From Xylogone sp. PMI_703 (Eukaryota > Ascomycota > Leotiomycetes): 64,000 nt of DNA. The notes under the pieces are model-generated. The model did no database searches. It saw only the letters and a list, made by a program, of their open reading frames with translations, and was not told where the DNA came from. The position numbers and the translations under genes are program-made. The stretch lies in assembly GCA_021399445.1 (NCBI GenBank), contig JAJTUQ010000003.1:5084001-5148000 (forward strand), written 5' to 3'. Positions 1 to 12,930 of this stretch are shown piece by piece. Positions within the stretch are counted from its first letter, which is position 1. Every line of letters begins with the position of its first letter.

Positions 1-3000
1 CCGCCGTAGCAGGGTATGTTTGTTTATAGTCCCATTTCGCAATCTCGAGTTCGGCAACATATCCTCTGTTATAAACGGTTAAATCTATACAGGAACGGTA
101 AGGTATAGGGGAATTGGAGTTACGCGTGTAATGTGGCTTCCCCTGTGAGTTCTGCAAGAATTCTTAGGTTTGGACCTATGGTTACCTAGAAGACTTGTTA
201 ACCCATATTCTTTCACTAGCAGGCTTATATACTCACTAATCCCGATACTGTGAACGGAGAAGGAAAGTTTTGTAACCCTGTATATTTCCCTCGTTAATAT
301 AAGTATTTTGAGTAGAGAAGCTCATAATTACCAAAAAGTTCAATCTGGCCAGTTGTTAATGTGATTCTGGCGAACGCATCAAATACAAATGTTGCCTTCA
401 CATCTCCAGTAGTTCGGAAATATATGTTTGACTGTTTCCAACTCTCCCAATCTCCCAAAGTTCCCTGATAGCTAGTTAGTGGTCAAGTCGGAAGCAGCAT
501 CTGTAAATATACTCACGATAATAGCTACGCCCGTTGATACACTCATTTGGTACTGTAGATTTGCGTATGAGTTTAAAGTAGCATGCGTAACACCGCAATC
601 TAAGTTTTCATCAACAATGTCTAGAGTATATTGTCCCTTTTTGGTGATTAGTATTAATAGTACGCTTGAAGGTTATGAGACTGACTGAAGCACTTTGATG
701 TGGACCGCCATAGTTTTCATCGACCTCTCTCCATTTCTCAAACCACTCAAGTGGGTTTAGGGAGTACCATCGCTTATGAAGCTCATCCAGTTTATGATCA
801 GGAGTCTCCCGCCTTTCTTGTCTCCATGTATGTTCTAACCATCGTTTATAATTGCCGCCGTGCTGCTCCTGGACTTCAATATCCCTCTTTCGTCTGGTAT
901 TTAAATCTCCAGGCGGTACTGTATGAGGTTAAATTATCGTATGGGATACAAAACTGCAGTCACCTACGTATTACTTCATCCCAGTACCCAGGGACATCAC
1001 TGTAGTCTATCCTCACTTTAACTGAGGAATCTCGTTTCTCGAAAGCATTAAAGTTATAGTCAAATGTGAAGTCGTATACTGGCTTATTAGATAGGCCACG
1101 TTTTACCAGTTTTTGAGGCATGCGATGATCTTCAGATGGCTCAAGCGAGATGGCGACGACATATCTTCCAACACTGCAACCACGCGGCAACTCTACAACT
1201 GTATATTTAACCCCCGTCCCAGTAAAGATGACGCCGCAGTTTGAATCGGCACTATCATCTGTACAGACGGCTTTTACAGTTTGTCGGCCGTCATGCTTTT
1301 CTTCTGGACAATCGTAAATTTCCCAGTGAGATCCATCACGCTTGTCGAATGACGTTATTTCGGTGGAAGGACCTGTATGTATTAGATTGAGTATATGCAA
1401 AGATCACCTCTCAATGTACCTGACATAAGTACCATTCCAAAAGCATGCAGTTCGGGGTCCTCAGAGTTACCTCCTTCTCCAAGGTCAGGGTCCACATCCA
1501 GTTTAAGGCTTTGTTTATCTGTGGACGGTACACCACCAGGGAAGAGGTTACTGTCTCGAGTCAGAAGAATCTTATAATGGTTTCACAACTCGGTAATCAG
1601 ACAACAGAATTGTTGGCCGTGAATACTGTGGTTGACTTACTCTACATCAAAAGGCAGTTGGATTTGATTCTTGACCACGTCAGCTACATCAATTCATTAA
1701 AGGTAAATACTTACTACGTCGAGAGCACTTTTCCCGCAGCACAAGGCCATTGGGTCATTGCCGAAGCTGACAGCCCCATTAAAATTATTTGGAGAACTAT
1801 GAGTTGAACAAGATTTTCCACCACCAAGGAGATCTGTGGTTATCGGAACTTGATCTGGCGAGCATGTATTATCAACGCAATCACCGCCGGCGGTAGATTT
1901 GCCTTTCCACACACATGATGAAGCATCGATTTCCGGTCTACAACAAAATGCATTTACCTTGTTTCCGCTACATGGCCCTCTGGGATTTGTTAGTAAAGCT
2001 TACGAGCAATCTCGCAGCTACAAACCTTCGGTAAGTTACATATTTTGGCTGCCTACTATCTATATTTTTACTCAGTTAGACTTTTGAAGCTTGCACATGA
2101 GAATTCGGCATACCGCTCTGGCAGGCATTAATAGGAACACCATCTTTGTCAAGGTCAAGGCAATTGGGTTCAAAATTACAGCCATCTTGCAGCGTTTCAG
2201 TTGTGTGACAGCAGTATTCTCCAACACCTTTTCCACAATAGACTGGACCAATACCATCAATGTTCGGAAATTGGCTTTCTGCTAGTCTATTCTGTCCAGG
2301 TGGGCATGCGCCTTGACACAAACCGAAAGCAGGATTTCCATTGCCTATAGAACGATTAGTATAGATCGGAACCATAGTATATTGCGTCGGGCTTACCAAT
2401 ATTCCAAGAACACAGCGCATCATCCGGGGCGATAGATAGTGGACAGCATAAGGGCTGGGTTCCACCGTGTCCTATGCAGTCCAATTGAGGGCCCATTTGA
2501 ATCATTCCACTTGGGCAAGTTCCCGGATCGCCACAATCTAACTAACTGTTATTTCAAGAAACCGATAATAGTCGGATCAAAGCTTACCTCCGAAGTAGCA
2601 TGAGTCGCCAATAGCTCCAATGTACTGGGTTGTGCCGAAGCTACCTACTCCATTTTGGTATGAAAATTTTCCAAGTCCCGTTGGTTGCAGGACAGCGTTA
2701 AGCGCATCATGATTCAAGTTATCAAGATCTATTGACCATATAAATAATCCTAGAAGGCTAAACCTATATGTTAATCAGAAATACACAAAAATATGAGCAA
2801 CATACCCGAGTTCTCCAGCCACTGTGACTTTCTGTGCAAGTGTCTCAACATCATCATAAGAAGCCCACTCATTCTGTCCATAAGAAAAGTACTTTACTGC
2901 CGCAACTTTGTCGTAGACAATGTTAGGGTTACTACGTTTGCGTAGAGATTGGATTTCATCGAAAGAGAGTATGCCTTCTTGTTGCTAGATTATTATCATC

Positions 3001-4866
3001 AGTACTAGTAAAGATAGAAGAGATAAGTTACGATCACCGAGCAAAGTCCAGGTAAACCAGGTGCTGAAAACGGACAGCCAGGAAGGACGCATGTTGGATC
3101 TGAGAGTACATATGTTCTAGAGAACATAAATATATTATACATCTGTGTGGATGTGGTATATATACCTTCCATAGAATCCCAATCCCAAATTAACCTGGTT
3201 TGCTGGAACATCGTTTCGCCATAATAAATTAAGGGCATCGTAAATCTCAGTCAAATTTGTATGAGCATACACAAAAGAACCGATATCATCGGAAGGAGAG
3301 TCCCAACTTCCATGCCTGAAGGATATTAATAATCAAGGACCATCCGGCACAGGTAACTCACAAATCATAGGTCATTAAGTTCATCCAGTTTGCATATTGA
3401 ATCATCTCGCCTATGTCAAACCACTACACAATACAGTTAGACTCTAGGAGATAAATAGAGAGAGAAGTTTGCCAAAGCTGAGCCATTCTTACTCGGAGAT
3501 ACCAGTAGGATGTCGGTGCAGTAACTTGCTAAGTTAGTACTGGAATATAAATATTCGTTCTGGTGACAAGGTACATGAGAGCCCCCAGCTATTCCCCAGA
3601 GTATTGCTTGAGAATGCACTTTGAATATCCTGAAGTAGTCGCACATAATTTGGGGTGTCAAATGGACTACCACCACGATCCTATTCGTGTCAGTTTCAGT
3701 CATAAGGCACATTTTGAGCTTATTTACTGGGGCCCCCGGATATTCCCTACGCGGATATTAACACCCTAAGGTCATATTTTTATGGTTAAGAATTTTTGAG
3801 TATTCCTCACCAATCAATATCTACCCCATCAAAGCCGAACTCAGACATAAATTTTATCAAATTGTTAATGAATGTTGAGCGAGAAGCAGATGTCTGGGAA
3901 AGAGCACTGAATACTGGTTGGGTCGGTTTGCCGCTGTCAGTGATAGTATCATTCTATCCAACAGATTTTAGCTAGATTATGAAATCGAAAAGAGGTGTTA
4001 CCCACATCATTGAAAGTCCAGCCACCAAGAGAGAGCCACTAAGGGTCTTTAGCAAAGAGCGATTCAAGATACCGCGATCGATCCATACCCTGTTTCAGGG
4101 ACTGTTAGCCCGAACCAAAGGGAGGAGACAAAACATACACTTTTAGCCCAGGTGCTTTGCGTTTAAGATTTGCAAGGTCGCTGAAATCGCGCGTAGTCAC
4201 TCCAGGCATGGGGAAAATCTCAAATGTACCCGGGTCAATATACCCGAATCTATCAATGCTAATTCAGTAAACGGACGTGGGGACATTACAAATGCACTGA
4301 CGCGACATTCAAATGCGTTAAAGAGTCCTTCATATATTAGTCCCCATGTATATTAAAAGTAGCTAGTTGAGCCGGTAAACTTACAACAGGTACATCGGAG
4401 AGCTTTCTGGCGGAACCTGCGAATGTTAAACTAGGAATTAATGGGGTCAATAAGGGTGAACTCACAGCCTGACGCATCTAATGACCAAGCTCCCCAATAT
4501 CTATGTCGAGTTAGTCTTTCTGTAATGTTTCCTTGAACTTGTGCACACAAACCCGATAACGAGATTCTGAACGCTTCCATTGTTAAACGTTGTTGCCGGA
4601 GGTTGCTGACAATTTGACTGGCAGCCAGTCCCGCAGAAATCCTGAGAAAATAATTGTAAGCTTCCCCTTATTTAATAATGATACTATACTACCGATGTCA
4701 CGCCGCAAAAACCCCATTGTGAACAGCAGACATTGAGGGGACAGAGGAAATCACCCGCTCCTTGCCCACAATCTAGAACCGTATCGTTCGAAGCAGATAC
4801 CGCATCGATAGAGAGCGCGCATATCTGAGAAGTGAGAAAAATTAGGGCTGTAAGTTGAAATTTCAT
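1..4866 (-). CDS. Killer-toxin-like GH18 chitinase with N-terminal chitin-binding domain (3' end beyond window)
   Basis: Secreted chitinase that should hydrolyse beta-1,4-GlcNAc polymers. The ATG at 4866 opens a signal peptide followed by a Cys-rich type-1 chitin-binding module (about residues 30-75: CCSQWGFCG, then DFCGTGCQSNC after the first intron). GH18 follows: SLGGW near 4045, the catalytic DGVDIDWE at about 3835-3745 split by an intron, a TAPTSYWYLR segment near 3500-3530, and NLMTYDL near 3370. The Cys-rich tail (1700-2480) and a long C-terminal region (VYDFTFDYNF, IDYSDVPGYWDE near 970-1080, AKWDY near 20-40) match subgroup-C, killer-toxin-like fungal chitinases, which usually exceed 1,000 residues. 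There are at least ten introns. Every exon I checked joins in phase, so the gene looks intact, but exact exon ends were not all fixed. It is divergent from a LysM gene, a known arrangement for this family. Confidence 0.88.
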
Positions 4867-5634
4867 TGAATGAGTATATGCGATTGTGAAGATGTATTAG
4901 ATCTAGGTCTTGCAGGTAAAATCGAGGGAATCAGGAAGATATGTTCAGCAATCATCATACCGATATGCGCTGATATGATTCAATGCTTCCGGGGGTTTGT
5001 TCATCCAGACTTCGACCTGCTTCCAAAGGAAAGTACTGTACAACTAACAAGGCGGACTTGAGACAGGCAGGGTTGCGATATGTCGAGTGAATGTTATCCG
5101 CAGCTGCATCAACAACAATCCATCTGCAAGCCGCCTCTTGCCACTTTAGCAGCCCGCGATGGAGCTTGTAGTGGTGGAGGCTGCAATAACAATAGATATT
5201 ACCTTCCGTCTTGGGATTAGAGGCACCCTGGATTTGAGCATTACACTGTAGTTTGTTGCCGACTTCAGCCAATATAATAGCTCTCTGGCTCTGCTTCGAA
5301 CCCCAGATATGTTTGTTCAATTGTTGGAAATTGTAGAGGTACAGGAACCCATCTCCGGTCCACCCAACGTTGTAAAAGCAAGGAGTACAGCTGAATGTCA
5401 GGGATGAACAAATTCCCTGCATACATGATGTTGGTGATTCCAGTGCATGTTAATATCAGCTCGGGTGGTTATGGCGCACAACTTGATCATGGGCGGCGTG
5501 ACTGTGTGTTGGTGAAAGCTCAGGTAGTCTGGCATTCCCACAATTGGTTCCATTATCTGAGTCCTCCTATCTATGCTTTCGCCTTTAGAGACTTTGGATA
5601 CAATTTTGAAATACGAGCAGCCTTTTAACTTCTA
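4867..5634. promoter_or_regulatory. Shared promoter between chitinase and LysM gene
   Basis: This 768-bp gap lies between two divergent start codons. A minus-strand open frame of about 155 codons at 4955-5422 has no signal peptide or family motif that I recognise, and I treat it as chance. The layout suggests that the two flanking chitin-related genes are co-regulated, which is inference only. Confidence 0.45.
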
Positions 5635-8036
5635 ATGATGATGTTCACAACAATCAAAGTATTCGCTCTTCTGACACATATTCGGCTTACTTTGGGACAA
5701 GTAGCTCTTATGCCTATTCCAAGCATAGTCCCCGGACTTTCTGACACTTGTATTGCTGTGATCGCTCAAGAAGTTAATTGCAATTCGTCTCTCACTTGGG
5801 CCGGTATCAATGGAAGATTTGAATCAGATGATACGCTCAATGGGCTCTGCACGAGTGCCTGTTCTACTGGACTTACAACCTGGGCTCGGAGAATCAACGG
5901 AGCTTGCGGGACAGAACGATTCGAAACCGAATTTGGTTATGCTTGGCTACCCCAAGTGTTTTCAGAGATGTTTTTAGAGCGGTTCAATTCCCTCTGTCTA
6001 AAAAATTCGTGAGTGTAAAAATGATGCGTTATGGTCATAGCAATATCCGACCTTGATCCCTCTCAATCTATTTAACTTAGGCTCATGTTAATCTGGATAA
6101 TCAGAGCTGGAAAATTCTGTAATGCGGTCCTCCGTGACCTTGCTGGCGTAGATCCAGACAATCAAGCCGCTACAGCCTCTATCTGTACGAAATCATTTTG
6201 TCCAGACATGTCTACAGCGTACTCTAACTTATCTACCAGCTCCCAAATATGCATGCAATGATTGCTTACTATCATTATTTCAAACGGAATTGGAAATGCC
6301 CTTGACTTCAAACTCGCTTATGTCCAGTGCTTTTGCAGCAATGACAAAGTCTTGCTCAGTCAAAAACTATACCATTGCGGCACCAAGTGCAACAACAACA
6401 TGGAGTATTTTGTGAGTATATTCTAACCAATTATGACATCAAGCTGAGATTATGCTAGAGCAAATGCAACCTCATGGGCAACAACTCTGTTCTCTGCTAC
6501 ACCAACACCGACGCCAGCCGGCTGCAGTGGATCAACATATACAATTAAATCAGACGACACTTGTCAATCAATTTCTATATCTCAGGGTATTAGTACAGTT
6601 GCACTTTTAACAGCTAACAATCTTCAGTCGAAATGTCTTAACTTCCCCAAGTCAGGCTCTCTCTGCATTCCTGCATCGGGAAAATGTCAAGTGCATACCG
6701 TGGCAGCTAATGAGACATGTTCATCTCTTGCCGACACCTATTCAGTTACGTGGGCTCAGATAGTTTCATGGAATGCTATCGTCGGTGTAGGTTGTACGAA
6801 AATTTCATCTTATGTTGGATACCAGTTGTGTGTCTCAAATCCTGGGGGGACTTACGTCAATCCGTATCCCTCACCGACAACAGCAACTACAAGTACCTCA
6901 TTGCAATGGCCGTGAGCTACTCCAGGAGAACACATTACCACAATCTACTAATATGTTACATCTAGATTCAATACTTTAGCTATTACACACACTTCTCCTT
7001 CGGGGCCACTACAGACTCTCACCGGGACAGTGAATGACAATACGACAATCCCCTTTGCTAATGGAACCCGACAGGACTGCATGTACTATGCAACGGGCTA
7101 TGTTAACAGTACTACAATAGCCAATGTAACAACAGAATATCCAGTAACTTGCGCGGATATTGCGGCTGGATGTGAGAGCACATGATTTAGCCCGCCATCC
7201 ATTGCCCGTATACTTACGTTTTATATAGACGGCGTTGCATTATCTGACCTATTAGATTGGAACCCTTCTCTATCGGGGATGTCTCCCTGCTCTCTGAACC
7301 TTACGGAGCAGTATTGTGTCCAGTATGTCTCACTCGTATCAGTGAACACTACACCGTATTGCGTACGGCAATATTTGACTGGCCCTGGAGACACCTGCAA
7401 TGGTACACTGGCTTCCTATGGGCTAACAATGGAACAATTTTACGCATGGAATCCTGACGTTGGACCTTCTTGTGAAGACTGGAAGAATGGTAACTCTAGA
7501 CAGCCACGAGGCAGGTAATCCTGCTGATTATGTGAATTAGGATATCAGTACTGCGTGGAGGTTCAACATTTTCGACAGCCTGGTGCGAACTTACCCCATA
7601 CTTTGTTACAATTTGGTTCCAAAGTTCGAAATATTTCTAACTCCAATATAGGCATTGTCTCCACCTGTAATAAGTTGGTTATGAACAATGAGACCGATTG
7701 TAGGTCCAAGTATCTTTCAGCGCAGGATTAGTGAGCTAATATTTTCCTCAAGGGACATTGGACCCATGCCTGCTACTTGAGACACAATTCGGACTTAGTC
7801 ATGCGCGATTCGTAGCATGGAACCCTGCAGTAACAACGAATTGTGAGTGGATTTTTCCATTTCAAAGACACGTCAAGAAAGCCAAAAGTTGACAATAAGT
7901 GATAGGCACTGAAATTTACTATCACTATGATTATTGTGTCAGTATTCCCAACTATAGGCCGACATATACCACCCCTTTACCGACAGCAGCTACTACGTTG
8001 ACCGCATTACCAACTGGTAAAATGAGGCTGGCATAG
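5635..8036 (+). CDS. Large secreted LysM-domain protein, ten exons
   Basis: Secreted chitin-binding protein, possibly an effector or self-protection LysM protein. Exons that join in phase: 5635-6008, 6105-6184, 6240-6411, 6459-6911, 6966-7171, 7229-7499, 7551-7582, 7652-7699, 7753-7842 and 7906-8036, giving 618 residues. It starts with a signal peptide. A Cys-rich N-terminal region follows (SDTCIAVIAQEVNCNSSL, then KFCNAVL, then YACNDCLLSL). Several LysM modules come next, for example from GCSGSTYTIKSDDTC and CQVHTVAANETC, and later modules carry the typical WNP word (LLDWNPSL, FYAWNPDV, FVAWNPAV). Thr/Ser/Pro linkers separate them. The last stop could move if a GTAAAA at 8016 is used as a donor. 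The protein belongs to the family of long multi-LysM proteins adjacent to subgroup-C chitinases. The exact LysM count is uncertain. Confidence 0.85.
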
Positions 8037-8186
8037 TCTAGTCTCAAGTACTTGACGAAAACTGAAAATACCTCATTATCAAACGCTCTAGGATCTTCCA
8101 TTTGCTGCGAGCTTAAGGTCGTGTAGTTTACTTTTCACCAAGACCGTAGAGCAATAAACGTTGTAAATTTCTAAAAATACCGATGC

Positions 8187-9330
8187 TTAAGGAATAAAAT
8201 TCTGAATTAACTGCGCCACGTCTGGACGATTATTTCGTAAGGCTACCATTGCTGGTGTTCGTCCCCAGCTATCTTTGATATCCCTCCTTGCCCCTCTTTG
8301 GAGCAACAACTCAACAACCTCTATGCTCCCATTCTCCGCTGCACAATGTAATGCTGTGAGTGAGAATAACTGGCGCTCACGCTCATTCCAGTTCTTATCC
8401 TCGCTGCTCATCCAATTGATGTCCACCCCACTATCAAGGAGAAGCTCCACCACTTGGGGATCATGTTGTTCAGCTGCAGACATTAAGAGAGAGCTACTGT
8501 TCTTAATTTTGTCGGCATCCATCTTAGAGAGTAGATATCGTATAGTGTCAAAATCTATCTGTATAGCATCATGAAGAGCACTGTTCGAGAGCACATATCC
8601 ATGACTGAATAGTACTTCCATTAGCTCGATGCGAGGTATTGGTAAGGCCGACTGTGGGGCAAGATGCGTTGGCTGTAGAGCAAGATCTGCTAATTTTGAG
8701 AAACATCGAAAGCTATTTTTCGGCGGTCTCGATAGCCAGCCATAATCTAAAAGCTTGGCCCAGACCCCTGGATCCAGCGTTCTTTTGGTTGTTATCCATA
8801 TTGCATTCTCCATCTTCTCCATTAATCCAACAGGGTTATCAGAGAGGCTGAAACAATAATCCAAAAGATCATTATATCGATTCGCACAGGCAATGCAAAT
8901 CATAGCCCCCAAGATATTGTCGGATATTCCGTTGGATTTAAGCGAGGCGAGAACCGCTGGAGCGTGCTGTTTCACGCTATCGAGATTGCCATTCGAACAG
9001 CTCATGAGAAGGCTTTTAAGATGACTTGTATCTGGGATATCTGTCAGAGCGAAAACTATCAAAGAATTTGTACTTGACAAAACTGTTTCCTAAGGTCTTA
9101 CCGTCAAGTAGCGTGAAGTTTGACTCGAACATGCAGCTCTGAATGGCTGTACTCGGTCCATCATAGAGGGCATTCTGGTCAGCATCTTCGGGGTGCTGGG
9201 CCCCTAAGAGGTGATCCAACATACAATCGAAATAATCATCTATGCTGATTTGCCCACGCCCATAAGCCCATGAGACCACCTTGAAACAGTACGGATTGCC
9301 TTTCGGTACAGGCGCACGATATCGTCGCAT
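8187..9330 (-). CDS. Ankyrin-repeat protein
   Basis: Exons 9330-9102 and 9040-8187, with a 61-bp intron, give 360 residues. The first ATG in frame is at 9330; the frame extends upstream but only to a TTG. An N-terminal region of about 75 residues without a recognised domain is followed by ankyrin repeats. The clearest are near the C-terminus: ALHCAAENGSIEVVELLLQRGA, then a partial repeat with WGRTPAMVALRNN. An earlier repeat reads LLMSAAEQHDPQVVELLLDSGVDI. There is no signal peptide or membrane segment, so it is probably intracellular. It is convergent with the LysM gene and sits inside the chitinase/LysM locus, but nothing in the sequence says what it binds. Confidence 0.82.
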
Positions 9331-9717
9331 AGTAGACTTCTCAGAATATCTGGAGAAAATTTGCGACAAGATTATTTATGGTGATTGTTTGATACAAGCG
9401 ACCTGGGCCCCCTTTATGACCCCTCTGAAGCTATAATACGACGCTGGTGCAAGGGTAGAATGCCAGGCTCACCAGGGCTCTTACTGAGGTGGCTGTGCAA
9501 ACCTTAAGATTGGCGATCTGAAGGCTGCTTCAGTCTGCCTTACTAAGAGGTCGTAAACCGAGAAGTACTAGATCGGTATAACTGAATACATTTGAAGATG
9601 ATGGTGGGGACACCTCGCCTGATAATAAGTTGCCTATTGTCTAATATTGAGTATTCATAATACTATTGCTAGCTCGAATTAAGAGCATTGCTCTGAGGGT
9701 TAAGCTTGGCCTTTTTA
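9331..9717. other. Intergenic gap upstream of ankyrin gene
   Basis: About 390 bp between two minus-strand genes. It should hold the ankyrin gene promoter. No RNA gene or repeat is visible. Confidence 0.4.
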
Positions 9718-10935
9718 TCAGCGGCCTTCTCCAAAATAGTCATGCCCAGGTAATTCATATACCTGGCCCCCCAAACACGCATCTCGCTCCGTTAGACTGC
9801 GCCGTTCATGTAGGTCACGCATTCGAGACCGGAAATCTCCCTCCATTTCCTCTTCCCATGTCCTTCTCTCCAGTGGTGAAGCTACATGATTACCCAGTTG
9901 CGATATCCAGTCAAAATCCATCATCGGCATGTCTTCGAGTGTCGGGGGAGGGCCAGTTGCTGACCAGCCAGTCAGTGGAATTTCCACCCCGTTTTCAATA
10001 TCCGGGTTTTTGTATGTAATTGCGATGCATTTCTCAACGACACTAGCATCATATTGATATTGAAGGCTGGGATACTCAATTAAACCCCATATTCCGGAGG
10101 TCGGAAGATTGTGGGGATCATCCGTCATGACATAAACGGTCCCTGCACAAGAGAAGGCCATAGCTTGACTCATCCTAGAAAAGTACATGTTGATTGCTCC
10201 TTGATTTAGAGCCTTGTTGTTAAATGTGTTGGTGAGGTTCCATATATAGTCCTCGTACCACACGTTATAGAGCCAATTTTTAGGTCCGTCTAATTTATTA
10301 CGATACATCACCCAGAAGTTACCAGTATCTGTCTCAGTGTTGTATGGCCACATGTTCTAATAAACTCAACGTCAACGAGATAATTGTAGGGTGTAATGAA
10401 GACATACCCATATAGTTCTGAGCTTGTCCTTATGGCCGCATGCCCACCTAGTTGCTATCTCTGACCCGGGCGGTAGGCTCTTGCTTGAACGCTGTGTATA
10501 GAAAACACACTTATCCCTGAGATCTATAGTTGGGATGAGTCTTGTTTTCATGAAGAAATCCACCGTAAAGTCATCAATTGTCCAGTCGCTTGAAGATGCC
10601 GCATTGGCACACCCAACGCATTGTGGGAAAGTGAGAAGTGAGCCTGTCTTTGGGATCTTTTCACCAAAGTAAGTCCCACTGACCCGTTTGGCAAGAGTCT
10701 TGTCATTTGCTGAGCTCTCCGTCTGATCTCTTGAAAGCAGTTTTGCTAGCTCCGGGTCATTCCAAGAGAAGTTTCTGTCATAGTTCTCCTGAAAGAGAGC
10801 TGTGACTTCTCGTGCAGTCGTGTTGTTTATGGATTTCACGGAAATTTCGATTGCAGTAGGGTTGTTGACAAAACTGAATACCGGGGCAGAACAAAAAAGG
10901 CTTAAGAAGGCTAAAAAATGCAATTGCAATGCCAT
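9718..10935 (-). CDS. Secreted protein of unknown family in the chitinase/LysM locus
   Basis: Exons 10935-10408 and 10356-9718, with a 51-bp intron, give 388 residues. A strong signal peptide (LHFLAFLSLFCSAPVFS) is followed by an N-terminal half with one CVGC pair and further cysteines (KCVFY, ACGHKD). A Trp/Tyr-rich central region follows (WNMWPYNTETDTGNFWVMYR, YNVWYEDYIWNLTN). The C-terminus (about residues 330-370) is rich in Arg and Glu. There are no transmembrane helices after the signal peptide. I do not recognise the family. Its place between chitin-binding genes suggests a secreted partner such as an enzyme or effector, but no catalytic motif is visible. Confidence 0.8.
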
Positions 10936-12930
10936 GATCTACAAAAGCTTTGAGAGTGCGTGTATCAAGACTTGATATCTAACAGTTCTCAGACTTTCTT
11001 GTAGGCTTCTGGTCCAGTCTGCAATAGTATTCTCTTAATGAACATTAAGGATTGATCCAAAGAGTTGATCTACCACAACCGGACGAGGGGATGTAATATT
11101 CAGGATATACTGTGGTAAGGCTAGCATACCATCTTACACATACATGTGGTATACGGTCCTAATTGCATCTACTACTAATTATTCAAGGTTCAATTCAGCC
11201 GCCAGAGGCTATTCCCTGTATTTGCAGCGCGGTTCGGTCTATTCAGCCTTCTGGGCCATCTGTCCTCCTACCACATTTGTTCTGTTCCACAGACTTTGCT
11301 CCTCCAGGGACTGACGTTAAGTGGGATTTCAATTGTCAAACACCGAGGGATCACAGCCGTGTTCTAGTTGTTGGAGACTTAAATCTACATGTGATGCTAG
11401 CCAATCATCCTTCTATGTCGCGTCTTGTGATGCCCTCTGCATCCCATAATTACTGTCCTGTAGTAGGATTCCGAGATATCCTAGCCAGATTCCAACACAA
11501 TTTCGGGCAAGCTCTCTAAAATGTGTATATGCACTTATATAAAGTTTTGTTGGTGATAAGCAAGGGTAACTTGCATGGCCACACCCAAAAATGAGGCGGT
11601 GCATATGCCGCCAAGTCTTAAATCTTCACTTTTACCCTGGCCTCGAGGGTTTATTAGCCATACAAAATCCAACAATTGCCCCTCAGAGTCATGATCCGAG
11701 TACGGGTGAGGGTTGCACCCTGAACCTTCTTCTTCCGGTCAACAGTCGGGGTCATTACTTAAATAAGCTTTACAAATCATGTCGTCCGCTCCATAGACAC
11801 ACAGTTGGCTCTTGGCAAAGATGTTAATACGTGCTGAGGATCAAGTTGCATCCATATTCCCTCCTCGGCCTTTCGGATGCGTGATCGGGATACCCCAGCC
11901 GCCATAACACCCAATGAAATGGTCCGGAAGCCCCATCCGGTATATGTTGTGATACATATCTGCGCCTTATACTGTGGGAATGAGTTTGCATCGAGTTGGC
12001 GGTCAGAATGAAGCTTCTGATGAGAAGAATGCAATCCTTTGCCAGTCAAAACTCCCGCGTTAGACCAGCAGAATTGTCAGAACAATATAAGGGAGTGTAA
12101 GCAGCCGGAACAACAATGAGGTCTCTTTTTGTGCCGAGAGGAATATATTTCCTTCTCGCCCATAGAAAAATCAAACATACCGATTAACTTAAGCTCCGTA
12201 TGCTTGGTCAGGTATGTTTCGAATCCATGTAGGTCAGTAATTCCGGAGCGCCGGAAGGTAACACAATTAGATTAATTACAATCTACCCGTGATACCAGGG
12301 CCGAGGAACAATACGTTGTGATACTCAAACAACGCCCATTGCCGCCATGATTGACCATTTATATTTCACAGTGCGGTTCATTTCTGTAAACCCTTGCAGA
12401 GACGGAGTGTTAGGTTACAAATTAGAAACTCTTATCAGCAACTCCTCCCTTGTTGGATCCTATGCCCAGCTATTTCGAACCCTTACAGCAAAGATATTGC
12501 AGGACATGGAACATACCCAGTTGCCTTTGCTAATGAGGATCCGTGTACATCGGTAGCTCATACAAGTTCTGCCGCGGCGGCTCATTTCGCATTGCGTTAC
12601 AGAGCTTATCCCGGTCAGCCACCTGCAATCCTTCGATCGAGTTAATGATTTTCAAAAGCGGCGAGAGATACTATTGTAGGCTCTACTGCAACAATCTGCT
12701 GTGTTGGAAATGCTGGGTCTTTCTCTCGCTGTCAAATCTAGTGTGGTGTGAGCACTGTGGGTGATTCAATAGTACACTCCGTCAGAATTGAAGCGTCCTA
12801 TATGAGGACGTAGAAGTGATCCAATGGTTATTTATACAAGTATGATCCTGTAGTTTTAAGTTTCCCTCTAAAAGTAGTTGATTTTCAAGCAACTCTTTAG
12901 CACCTGGAAGCTTTCCCTCGAGCTTGTACA
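10936..12930. other. Two-kilobase stretch with no recognised gene
   Basis: Open frames here are short, overlap in several frames and mostly lack ATG starts. Fragments on both strands (minus 11777-12049, plus 12394-12770) have no motif I can name. I could not assemble a spliced gene. It may hold a degraded gene, a small Cys-rich secreted protein or only promoter DNA. The last few hundred bases should be the promoter of the six-LysM gene. Confidence 0.35.

Noticed and set aside
3437..3712. Separate minus-strand ORF inside the chitinase
   Set aside because: It is the out-of-frame reading of GH18 exons; in the right frame it reads DRGGSPFDTPNYVRLLQ and joins the flanking exons.
4955..5422. 155-codon minus-strand frame between chitinase and LysM genes
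   Set aside because: No signal peptide, domain or splice support, and it fills a divergent promoter.
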